DNA from: UMGS172 sp045587185
GTDB lineage: Bacteria; Bacillota; Clostridia; Oscillospirales; Acutalibacteraceae
DNA: 64,000 nucleotides
NCBI GenBank assembly: GCA_045587185.1
Contig: JAZNBS010000039.1
Location: 1 to 64,000 of the forward strand
Direction: 5' to 3'
Shown here one piece after another: positions 25,405 through 33,802 of this stretch. Both the position numbers and the translations under genes were made by a program. Position 1 is the stretch's first letter. Each line of letters starts with the position of its first letter. Below the pieces are notes generated by a model. That model was not told where the DNA came from. It searched no databases and saw only the letters and a list, made by a program, of their open reading frames with translations.

Positions 25405-26415
25405 TTAACCTGTAATACCTACGCGATCGATTGATTTAACAAACTTCTTCTGAAGTATTAGGTACACGATTAGAATCGGAACTACAAAGACAAGACATCC
25501 CGCCATCATAATCGCTATCCTCAACGGGTCGCTATTCGCCAATCGGAGAACACCCATCGCCTCGTCCGTTGTAATCTCACTGAGCCTAACTGCGACAGGC
25601 CAATTTTCCGCGTAAAGATACATGGACGACAAACTGTAATCGTTCCAATGCCAAATCAGCGAAAAAATTGTAACGGTGGTAATAACAACACCCGATGATG
25701 GGAGTGCAATTCGTATATAGGTCTTTAGAGGACCTGCACCGTCGATCCATGCGGCTTCTTCGAGTTCTTTGGGCAAACCCTTGAAGAACTGAACATAAAT
25801 ATAAATTATAATACCCGAACGTATACCTACACCGAGGAGTGCCGGCAGATAGAACGTAAAAACGGAGTTCAGAACATTGGGGCGAAGGTCGATGCCTGTT
25901 AAACTGTCAATAGCACCCAAAAGCCCTAAGAAATCCAACTTTGAGTAGTTCATAAATATTGGCAACATCATCATCTGCGACGGAACGAGGATGAGCAGGA
26001 ACATAAAGAGTGTGAGAACACCTTTCTCCTTGAACTCAAAACGTGCAAGACCGTATGCAACCAACGAACAACTTATAATTTGGATACCTGCAGAAACCAT
26101 TTCAAAAATAATGGTGTTTAAAACAGCATCGCCATATTTCAGAACCTTAAATGCATAGGAAAAGTTCTCAACAGTAATATCTGATGTTACCCAGATAATA
26201 GACGGGTCATAGAAAGCTTCACGCATTCTAAACGAACTGCTTATCATATAAAGCAATGGGTACAGAATGATGTAACCAATGGCTATCAAAACAACATAGC
26301 GAAGGAGTGAAGTGAGAACACTATTGCCCTTGAGAATCATTTTATATCTGGTCTCAGAACTGGAATTCTTGAACTTCAGGAACGTATCTTTAATGCTCTT
26401 AAATATACTAGTCAT
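25405..26415 (-). CDS. Carbohydrate ABC transporter permease, MalG-type
   Basis: A 336-residue inner permease of the CUT1 class with six predicted membrane segments and the cytoplasmic EAA loop EAAWIDGAGPL (about residues 215-230), which docks the ATPase. Its ATG overlaps the stop of the MalF-type gene upstream (TAATG). No ATPase gene is present in the window, as is usual where one MsmX/MsmK-type ATPase serves many importers. The extra N-terminal basic segment of about 35 residues is common in this clade. Confidence 0.93.
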   Translation of the reverse strand: MTSIFKSIKDTFLKFKNSSSETRYKMILKGNSVLTSLLRYVVLIAIGYIILYPLLYMISSSFRMREAFYDPSIIWVTSDITVENFSYAFKVLKYGDAVLNTIIFEMVSAGIQIISCSLVAYGLARFEFKEKGVLTLFMFLLILVPSQMMMLPIFMNYSKLDFLGLLGAIDSLTGIDLRPNVLNSVFTFYLPALLGVGIRSGIIIYIYVQFFKGLPKELEEAAWIDGAGPLKTYIRIALPSSGVVITTVTIFSLIWHWNDYSLSSMYLYAENWPVAVRLSEITTDEAMGVLRLANSDPLRIAIMMAGCLVFVVPILIVYLILQKKFVKSIDRVGITG

Positions 26416-27374
26416 TAACTTCTACCCCCTGTATCCCAACGCTTAAGGAATGCCTTAGACAAGACAAGCATCAGCACAGCCATAAATGCTCCGACAATCA
26501 AGAAATAAATCCAAAGCATGGCAGATGCATTTCCGTAACTTCCTGCCGTAGCCTTCATAAGTTTATATGCCTGTTTCATAACGGCATTGTCCTTGGCAGT
26601 GACCAACTCAACAATAGTAAAGATTATGACAAGAACCAGTGTTCTTGAAAGCATCGGAAGTGTAATGAACCAGAACTCTTCCCACTTGGTTGCACCCTCA
26701 ACCTTAGAAACCTCATATAGAGAATCGGGAATGGACTGCATACCTGAAATAAAGAGAACTATCTGGATACCGCAGTTCCATATGAGGTTAAAGATATCGT
26801 TCAACAATCCTCCGAAGAACTCACCGATACCTACAGGCAGTGACAACCATGCGATTATGTCGTCAACCTTAATCATATCTGAAGCAAAGGAGTCGGAAAT
26901 GCCAGAAGATGAGAGTTCGCTTGAGGTTGTCATAAACAAAAGTTCAATAACAACGCCAGATGCAATAATAACGGGAAGGAAATAAAGTCCTCTGAAAAAG
27001 AGTCTTCCACGGAACTTCTGGTTGAGCAGAAGTGCAAGGATGAGACTGAGAATAACGATAACGGGCAATGAGCCTAGAATGTTAGTGAATGACATCGTTA
27101 CGTTATTGGTATAATCTGCATTTGTGTTCCATACATAGTCAATATTCTTGAGTCCGGCAAAACTGAAGTGATATTCACCGCCAGAGAAACTGACGTCGCA
27201 GAAAGCATAGTAGAAAGACTGGAACAGCGGCACTACGAAGAACAGCAAAAGACCGATTTCCCAATGCAACACGAACAAACGGCCATAGGTACTTTTAAGA
27301 GATTCTATACCTCTATGCTTCTTCTTTTTCTTGAGCGAATTCTGAGGGGCGTTATTAACTTTATCTGCTGTCAT
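26415..27374 (-). CDS. Carbohydrate ABC transporter permease, MalF-type
   Basis: The 319-residue partner permease has an N-terminal Lys-rich cytoplasmic tail (SLKKKKKHRG), six membrane segments and the EAA-type loop YEVSKVEGATKWEEFW. The external loop (about residues 140-200) is longer than usual. It forms a heterodimer with the MalG-type protein encoded immediately downstream and starts 3 bases after the DUF5696 gene, so it belongs to the long operon that starts near 37.1 kb. Confidence 0.93.
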   Translation of the reverse strand: MTADKVNNAPQNSLKKKKKHRGIESLKSTYGRLFVLHWEIGLLLFFVVPLFQSFYYAFCDVSFSGGEYHFSFAGLKNIDYVWNTNADYTNNVTMSFTNILGSLPVIVILSLILALLLNQKFRGRLFFRGLYFLPVIIASGVVIELLFMTTSSELSSSGISDSFASDMIKVDDIIAWLSLPVGIGEFFGGLLNDIFNLIWNCGIQIVLFISGMQSIPDSLYEVSKVEGATKWEEFWFITLPMLSRTLVLVIIFTIVELVTAKDNAVMKQAYKLMKATAGSYGNASAMLWIYFLIVGAFMAVLMLVLSKAFLKRWDTGGRS

Positions 27375-27377
27375 CTT

Positions 27378-29675
27378 TTATGCCCCCTTTACAGTGTAGT
27401 TGCGTGCGGCAACGATAATGTCACCCACGGTGTAATCCTCGGTGCCGTAGTTTACATAGACTGTGACACCGTTTTCAAATGTTGTTACTCTTACGTTTTC
27501 GGCAATAATCTTGTGGTCAACAATGGTTGCGCCATTTACCGAAGCGAAGAGGTCTTTATACTCTTTGGTTTTGTTCTCAATATCGGTACGGATTCCACGC
27601 TCAATGATATCGTCCCAATAGACGGAGCCGTAGAACACATTCTGTGCCGATGTAATGAGATTGGTATCATACTCGTCAACGAGTGTATAGGTTAATCCGC
27701 TTCCGGTCTCAATTGCCTTAAGGAAAGCCGTCTGATTATCAACCGAGAGATTCAAAGAAGTTCCCGACATTGAAACATATCCCTTAAAGACGAGTTGATA
27801 GAACGGAACATCAGCCGTGAACGATCTGTACTTTGATGACTGGGTCGGCGCATCATAAACATGGGTACAGAGCGCTGCGGCAAATGCGTTTGCATCGCTA
27901 CCTGCAATCTTGTAACCGTCAGCAGTGTACTTGGTTATAATACCCTTCACCTGATCGTCATAGTTTGCGCGAGCGTAGTATTTCTCTTCCGTATAATCTG
28001 AATAAGAAATGCTGGTCAGCGAATCAAGGCTGATGCCCTGAAGTTTCCACTCGGAAGCAACATCCTTGATGTTGCTGGCAACCTCAGAGAACTTGGTGCG
28101 GCTAACAAGGTAATATGTACGGAGTGTCAAGTTCTCGGTACGGATGTTGGGCGCAATATAGAACTGCTCGGTAAAACTGGCGTTTGCGGCATCGGCTTTG
28201 CCGAATGCAGTTGAAACGCCACCGCCAGACCTGCTGAACCTTACCATATCAAAATTCATATAAAGGTTAACACCGTTAGCCTTGGAGTAATCAACGAGTT
28301 TCTTGAGGTCTTTTTCGTCACCGAAGTCCGAACCTATCTCATATCCGCCTGCTACAACACCAATATCATTTCCGCTTTGACCAAAGCCAACAAGGTTTAC
28401 GTTGATGTTATTAAGGCCTGTTCTGTCCTTGACGTCCTTTACAATATTATACGCCTGCTTCAAAGTGGTTGCGGTGAGCATTGCATCACTGGGAATGCCA
28501 AAATGGAATTCCTTGGTTTCAATACCGCCAACCAATTTGAGGTTGAGCAAAGAATCATCGGATTTTTTGGTGCTTAGAGTTCCAATCTCGTTGAGGTAGT
28601 TGCGGTATGTCTTTGCCATACCGACATAAGAGGCATCCTCGCCGTAAAGAGGATAGAACCCTACGGTCAGCACATCAGGAGTAAAAGCGTCTGAATAAAT
28701 TTTGGTCTTAACCGTTGTGCTGGTGAAGAGGCTCTGAATAACTTCTTGATATCCTCTGATGTGGAACTCGGTGAAAATGTAAGAATAACCGGTTAATTTC
28801 TGTGCGACAACAGTATTGATTCTCGCACTCTCGGCACCCTCTTTAATAATAGCACAAACACCTTTGTTGCCGTTGACAGCACCATAGACCGGCATTCTGA
28901 CAGTTTCAGTAGCGGTCTTCTGTTCAAAGGTTGTAATGTTAGCATCCTGACCGTAAACTATTTCAGAAATTTCAATGGCCGCGTCCTTTGTATGGTCAAC
29001 AACAGGAGTTATGATTGCACCAGAGCCCGAAGGAGTAAACAGATAATGGTCATCTAAAGATGCATTGCTGTTTGAAATTGAGCAGAAGAAAGGTGCAATG
29101 TTAACACCGCAGACGTTGTACATATCGTTTTCCTGAATTTTAGTGGGGTCAACAGTTACGTCAACACCCCTGTCATTCAACTTAAACTCAACGGGAACCG
29201 CAAGTCCTCGGTTCTCGAAGTAGCACATCATCTCAATGCCACCTTCGATTGCCGTAACAGTGTAGTTACCCTTGGAAATCGACATTGCCTGAGCGTTGGT
29301 TTCCTCCTCCTGGAAGTTGGAGGTTGCAAAATACTGAACAATAATGGGGGATTTTACTCTGGGATGAACAGTTACAGAACTACCCTCACCGTCAACACTG
29401 TAGTCATACTCGGTGTTGAGAGATTCCTCAGGGACATAACTCCATTCACATTGCATTATCTTGTCGTAAAGGATAACACACTGTCTCTGAGCATCCCAAA
29501 TAAGGCTGTAACGACTGTTCTCAGTAACACAGGTGGTCTCAAGTTTGTTGAGTTCCTGCGGTTTTGAGTATGCCTGCTTGGCCGCACGTTGCTCTCCGCA
29601 TCCTGCCAAAAGGAGGATAACGGTGCAAAGCAACAAACATAAAACAGAACTGCAAACACGTTTGATGTTTTTCAT
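27378..29675 (-). CDS. DUF5696 domain lipoprotein, possible TIM-barrel glycosidase
   Basis: The 765-residue product has a lipobox LLAGC (Cys26), a beta-rich N-terminal domain (about 45-340), a middle region that reads as an alpha/beta barrel (about 370-640), and a C-terminal beta domain. It matches what I recall as DUF5696, regularly found in Clostridia and Paenibacilli beside CUT1 importers. In the barrel, GISLDSL ends a predicted strand where retaining glycosidases place an Asp nucleophile, and DVPFYQLVFKGYVSMSG resembles segments of GH101/GH129-like barrels. Its function is not established; glycosidase is inference. It lies between the NHL/YIP1 gene and a permease pair. Confidence 0.75.
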   Translation of the reverse strand: MKNIKRVCSSVLCLLLCTVILLLAGCGEQRAAKQAYSKPQELNKLETTCVTENSRYSLIWDAQRQCVILYDKIMQCEWSYVPEESLNTEYDYSVDGEGSSVTVHPRVKSPIIVQYFATSNFQEEETNAQAMSISKGNYTVTAIEGGIEMMCYFENRGLAVPVEFKLNDRGVDVTVDPTKIQENDMYNVCGVNIAPFFCSISNSNASLDDHYLFTPSGSGAIITPVVDHTKDAAIEISEIVYGQDANITTFEQKTATETVRMPVYGAVNGNKGVCAIIKEGAESARINTVVAQKLTGYSYIFTEFHIRGYQEVIQSLFTSTTVKTKIYSDAFTPDVLTVGFYPLYGEDASYVGMAKTYRNYLNEIGTLSTKKSDDSLLNLKLVGGIETKEFHFGIPSDAMLTATTLKQAYNIVKDVKDRTGLNNINVNLVGFGQSGNDIGVVAGGYEIGSDFGDEKDLKKLVDYSKANGVNLYMNFDMVRFSRSGGGVSTAFGKADAANASFTEQFYIAPNIRTENLTLRTYYLVSRTKFSEVASNIKDVASEWKLQGISLDSLTSISYSDYTEEKYYARANYDDQVKGIITKYTADGYKIAGSDANAFAAALCTHVYDAPTQSSKYRSFTADVPFYQLVFKGYVSMSGTSLNLSVDNQTAFLKAIETGSGLTYTLVDEYDTNLITSAQNVFYGSVYWDDIIERGIRTDIENKTKEYKDLFASVNGATIVDHKIIAENVRVTTFENGVTVYVNYGTEDYTVGDIIVAARNYTVKGA

Positions 29676-29690
29676 GTTTTTCCTCCTTTT

Positions 29691-31877
29691 TTAGAATAAC
29701 TTGAGTATCTCAGAATAGATGGTTCCAATAAATCCGCCTGCCTGCTGGAGCAGAACGATAACTGCGATAAGCAGGAATATAACTATTGCACATCCGAGGA
29801 GGGTGAGCAATGTCGTTCCGATGAATTTACCGAGGCTGTAATCGTGAACGATAATTGAACCTGCGGCTAAAAGCACAATGGTGTAACCTGTACAGATTAC
29901 CTCAAGAACACTAAGGAAGGCTGCTTCATCGGGCACAAGAACATTGGAGCAGATAATGTAAGCAATACTTCCGATAAGTGATGGGATAAGGCTGTAACTG
30001 ATTACCGCAAATATTTCTTTTATTTTACCCTTGCCGTTAAACAGTGTACATACTGCCCAGTTGACGACCGTCCACAAAATAACAAGACCGACAGTCTTCG
30101 CAAGGATGAGCAAAGCGTTGTAACTGGACGGGTCGAAATAAGTGAACGCGAAACCGCCCATTGTGGTTCTCATAACATCAAAGATATAGTAGAGAACAAT
30201 GATGATAATGCAAAGCGGAACCGAAGTGAGTCCCTTTTCTTTCATATCGCGGAAGTTTTCGAACGGATGGGTGATAATTGTTGTTGCAATATGCACCTTT
30301 TCGTTCTTGACAAGACGCATCTTGTGCTTGGTCGAGTAAACCAGCAGAGCAATAACACCTGCGACAAGGAGAACGATGATAACAACAATCCAAGTGAAGT
30401 TATCACGTATCCACTCGGTTCTCAGACTGTCAAAAGCAAGAGCATAGGTCTCACGGTCGTATCCCTGTTTGGATAGTTCGATTGCCTTATTCATATAAAG
30501 CTCGTACTTTGCATTGTCATCGGAAGTCTGACCCATCGCATAGTAAGCTCTGGCCAAACCTGCGTAAGCCATCTGGCAGTTACGGTCGGCCTCAAGGACA
30601 TCGGTCCACTCCCCCATTGCGTCTTCATAGTCGCCAACAAGGGTTTTGGCCTGTGCCGATTTTATGAGTTTACCGTGTTCGGTGATATTAAATACGGTTA
30701 TAAGGTTCTGGCTGTTATCGGTAATAACAACATCCTGGTTTTCTAAGTTATAGGCGATGGCGCTTATATTATAGAAAGTACCGTCCTGATTACCTGTCTT
30801 CAAACCGCCACCAAAGGCCGAAACCATATTACACTCACTGTCAAAAACATAAACTCGTCCATATCCGACATCAGCGGCATAAATAAAGCCATCATCATCG
30901 GCTGCAACACCGATAAGACTCTGTGTGCGCTTGCTTCCCGGTTTAATGGGGTCGGTTCCTATTTGGGTGTCAACAAAGTTAACCGACTCAGAGGGAAGAA
31001 TGTTGCTTCCGCCCGGATTAAGGCGTCTTATCTGACCTGTCTGGCTGAGATCGCCTGTGGAACCGGTTGTTGTATAAACAAATCCCATACTGTCAACCCA
31101 AAGGTCAGAAAAAGTATAAGGCAAAGAACGGGTCATTTGAGCACGCTTTTCATTGTTCACGAAAAGTCTGTTCCAGAGGGTAATAAGCGCTTGGGTAAAG
31201 GTTGCAGGAACGTCGTTTGAACCGTAGAATCCAAGGAAAACGTCCTCAGGAGAGTACAGAATTGCGCCGTAGTAAGAGCCGTTACTGAGAATGTAAACAT
31301 AACCCTTGTTATCAACCGCAACCTTAACGGGCTGATAGTTGAAACCCGCAGGAATGAGGTTGGACTGAGGCAGTGTATACAATCTAATAAGGTTACCCTT
31401 AGAGTCACACTTTACAACACGCTGATGTTGGGTATCGGCAATGTAAATATTTTCATCATCGTCGACAAAGATGCCTTTTGCCTTAGCAAAATCTGTTTTT
31501 GAACCGTCCTTATCGGTGATAAGGTTAAACTCACTGATAATATTGTAGTCCTTGTCGAGAATCAGCACTCTCGATGCACCGCCGTCAAGGACATATGTAA
31601 GTCCGGATTTGGAAACATGGGCATCCTCTATCTTTGAACTGCCTGTACAACCAAGGTCAAGTGACGTTAACACCTTTCCTGTGCTGTACATAGGCTTTGA
31701 AGATACGACCCTGGTATTCTTTCCGGTGAAATTATACCAATAGGTGAACGACTCGCCTCCTATCTCGTCAGTTTTTTCGGAGACTGCCGAAACACCGATT
31801 ACAGGAATCAGTACAAGCGCTGCCATCAAACACACAGCAATGCGAATAAGGAGTTTGGAAATCTTAGTGTTTTTCAT
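29691..31877 (-). CDS. NHL-repeat / TPR / YIP1 multi-domain membrane protein
   Basis: The 728-residue product has an N-terminal signal or anchor (1-30), an NHL-type beta-propeller outside the cell (about 70-400; repeats with G-[IV]-x-V-D-x-x-x-x-[IV]-Y-[IV]-A-D), a short TPR-like helical pair (about 410-475, MAYAGLARAYYAMGQ), a membrane span (about 490-510), and a C-terminal YIP1 domain with about five spans. The propeller and TPR face outward, the YIP1 part is embedded. This gene type is conserved next to DUF5696 and CUT1 importers, so it probably organises or senses the uptake complex; no enzyme motif is visible. It follows the first permease pair by 13 bases. Confidence 0.78.
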   Translation of the reverse strand: MKNTKISKLLIRIAVCLMAALVLIPVIGVSAVSEKTDEIGGESFTYWYNFTGKNTRVVSSKPMYSTGKVLTSLDLGCTGSSKIEDAHVSKSGLTYVLDGGASRVLILDKDYNIISEFNLITDKDGSKTDFAKAKGIFVDDDENIYIADTQHQRVVKCDSKGNLIRLYTLPQSNLIPAGFNYQPVKVAVDNKGYVYILSNGSYYGAILYSPEDVFLGFYGSNDVPATFTQALITLWNRLFVNNEKRAQMTRSLPYTFSDLWVDSMGFVYTTTGSTGDLSQTGQIRRLNPGGSNILPSESVNFVDTQIGTDPIKPGSKRTQSLIGVAADDDGFIYAADVGYGRVYVFDSECNMVSAFGGGLKTGNQDGTFYNISAIAYNLENQDVVITDNSQNLITVFNITEHGKLIKSAQAKTLVGDYEDAMGEWTDVLEADRNCQMAYAGLARAYYAMGQTSDDNAKYELYMNKAIELSKQGYDRETYALAFDSLRTEWIRDNFTWIVVIIVLLVAGVIALLVYSTKHKMRLVKNEKVHIATTIITHPFENFRDMKEKGLTSVPLCIIIIVLYYIFDVMRTTMGGFAFTYFDPSSYNALLILAKTVGLVILWTVVNWAVCTLFNGKGKIKEIFAVISYSLIPSLIGSIAYIICSNVLVPDEAAFLSVLEVICTGYTIVLLAAGSIIVHDYSLGKFIGTTLLTLLGCAIVIFLLIAVIVLLQQAGGFIGTIYSEILKLF

Positions 31878-31890
31878 TTCAAAATCCTCC

Positions 31891-32853
31891 TTATTCTTTA
31901 ATGCCGGCGCTACTCATAGATTCCATAACGTTACTCTGCGAAATCAGATAAACGATAATAGGCGGAAGCATGAGTATACATGTAACAGCCATTGCACTAC
32001 CTGAACGGGCGATACCGCCGGCGGTAATCTGACCCATAATGGTCGGCAATGTTTTTAGTGCTTCACTGAATATTGTGCCACCGGGGACTGCGGCCCAGAC
32101 ATCACGGAATGTGAACAATGTCAGGGTCAGCCACATTGGCTTTACAATGGGCATTACTATCTGCCAGAATATTCTAAAATATCCTGCACCGTCAATCTTG
32201 GCGGCTTCAAGCAATGCGTTTGGCAACGCGCCTTCCATATACTGTTTCATAAGGAAGACACCCATTGTTGATGCAAAGTGGGGTAAAATATAAACCCAAT
32301 ATGTATCTACTATATTCATAGTTGTAAAAATAATATAACGCGGAATTTCAAGGGTGTAAGCGTTAAAAAGAAGCGAGAACTGAATGATATAGAAGATAAC
32401 ACCTTTGAATTTTATGTTTGATTTACAAAGTACAAATGCGGCCATTGAAGCAATAACAACATAAAGAAAGGTTGTTCCCAATGTTACGAACAAACTGTTG
32501 AATACATATCTTGACAACGGGATACGTAAATTCGACAACAGTTCAGGGAGAGCAGTATAGTTTGCAAATGTGGGTCTGTGTACGAAAAACCTCGGAGGGA
32601 AAATCATAATTTCATCGAGGGGTTTCAGTGAAGTACATACACAGTAGATAAGCGGCAGGATAGAGAAACAACCTGCAGCAATGATGAAGAAGAAGTAGAA
32701 GAAGTTGCCGGCTTTAGAACGTGTATAACGCTTTGCTTCGGATTTTGAGGCACGTCTGCGCTTGGGCGCTTTGGTCTCATTCACCGAGTCACGGAGTGCT
32801 TTTGCACCGCTGGGCAATATCAACTCTTCCTGTTTTTTCTTGAAAATACTCAC
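31891..32853 (-). CDS. Carbohydrate ABC transporter permease, MalG-type (first importer)
   Basis: A 320-residue CUT1 permease with a basic cytoplasmic N-terminus (KAPKRRRASKSEAKR), six membrane segments and the EAA loop EAAKIDGAGYFRIFW. It pairs with the MalF-type protein encoded 12 bases upstream. It is only distantly similar to the second MalG-type permease of the region at 25405-26415, so this is not a recent duplication of one importer. Confidence 0.93.
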   Translation of the reverse strand: MSIFKKKQEELILPSGAKALRDSVNETKAPKRRRASKSEAKRYTRSKAGNFFYFFFIIAAGCFSILPLIYCVCTSLKPLDEIMIFPPRFFVHRPTFANYTALPELLSNLRIPLSRYVFNSLFVTLGTTFLYVVIASMAAFVLCKSNIKFKGVIFYIIQFSLLFNAYTLEIPRYIIFTTMNIVDTYWVYILPHFASTMGVFLMKQYMEGALPNALLEAAKIDGAGYFRIFWQIVMPIVKPMWLTLTLFTFRDVWAAVPGGTIFSEALKTLPTIMGQITAGGIARSGSAMAVTCILMLPPIIVYLISQSNVMESMSSAGIKE

Positions 32854-32865
32854 TATCCCACCTCC

Positions 32866-33783
32866 TTACTTGCCTGTCATATTAAGCAACTTACCGACTA
32901 ACAATCGGAACAGTATCATTATCAGGAACAAGACAACCGAGACCGCCGACGCGTATCCCAACTCAAATCGAACGGTACCAAGGTCTTGCATATGGGATAC
33001 GATGGTATCCGCGGCATAACTGACACTTGGGAAACCTGCAAGTTGAATAGCAATAGCACTGATTGAAAATGCACTTGAAATCGCCATAACCGCACTGAAC
33101 AGAAGCATATTTTTCATTGTCGGAAGTGTGATGTACCAAAGTTCTTGCCAACGGTTTCTGATACCGTCAATAGAACCTGCTTCATACAGTTCCTGATTGA
33201 CGTTCTGAAGACCTGAGATGTTGGACAGGAAAGAAACACCCATACTTGACCACAACTGAACTGCAATAACGATGGGTTTAATATACTCAGCGGTTGAGAG
33301 CCATGTTACAGGCTCGGTGATAAGACCCAATGACAACAAGGCCGAGTTAATGTATCCGTAACTATCGCTTGAGAATGCGACGGTCCATATGAAGTGTGCG
33401 TTACCTACAAGGGCAGGTGCGTAGAACATAAAGGACAGGAGAGTACGGACGATGGGTGAAAACTCGTTGATAAACCATGCAAGGACGAACGCAAGGATGA
33501 AACCTGCAGGTCCGCAGATGATTGCAAACAACATTGTGTTTCCAAAAACTGTCGGGAAAACATCGTCATCAAGAACCATTCTTAGATAGTTGTCCAATCC
33601 TACAAAAGACGGTGCATTTATCATATCGAAGTTTGTAAAGCTGAATACGATTGAAGAGAGTATCGGCAATACAAGGAAAATTATAAAGAAAATTAAGAAC
33701 GGCGCCAACATTATATAAGACGGCAACTGCTCCTGGAACATTGCTCTGCGTCTTATCTTTTTAAAATTAACTTGGTTTTCCAT
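32866..33783 (-). CDS. Carbohydrate ABC transporter permease, MalF-type (first importer)
   Basis: A 305-residue CUT1 permease with six predicted spans and the EAA-type loop YEAGSIDGIRNRWQELW. It lies 19 bases after the large substrate-binding fusion protein and 12 bases before its MalG partner. The order binding protein, MalF, MalG is standard for sugar importers; the ATPase must be encoded elsewhere. Confidence 0.93.
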   Translation of the reverse strand: MENQVNFKKIRRRAMFQEQLPSYIMLAPFLIFFIIFLVLPILSSIVFSFTNFDMINAPSFVGLDNYLRMVLDDDVFPTVFGNTMLFAIICGPAGFILAFVLAWFINEFSPIVRTLLSFMFYAPALVGNAHFIWTVAFSSDSYGYINSALLSLGLITEPVTWLSTAEYIKPIVIAVQLWSSMGVSFLSNISGLQNVNQELYEAGSIDGIRNRWQELWYITLPTMKNMLLFSAVMAISSAFSISAIAIQLAGFPSVSYAADTIVSHMQDLGTVRFELGYASAVSVVLFLIMILFRLLVGKLLNMTGK

Positions 33784-33802
33784 AAATTACCCTCCTTCTC
33801 CC

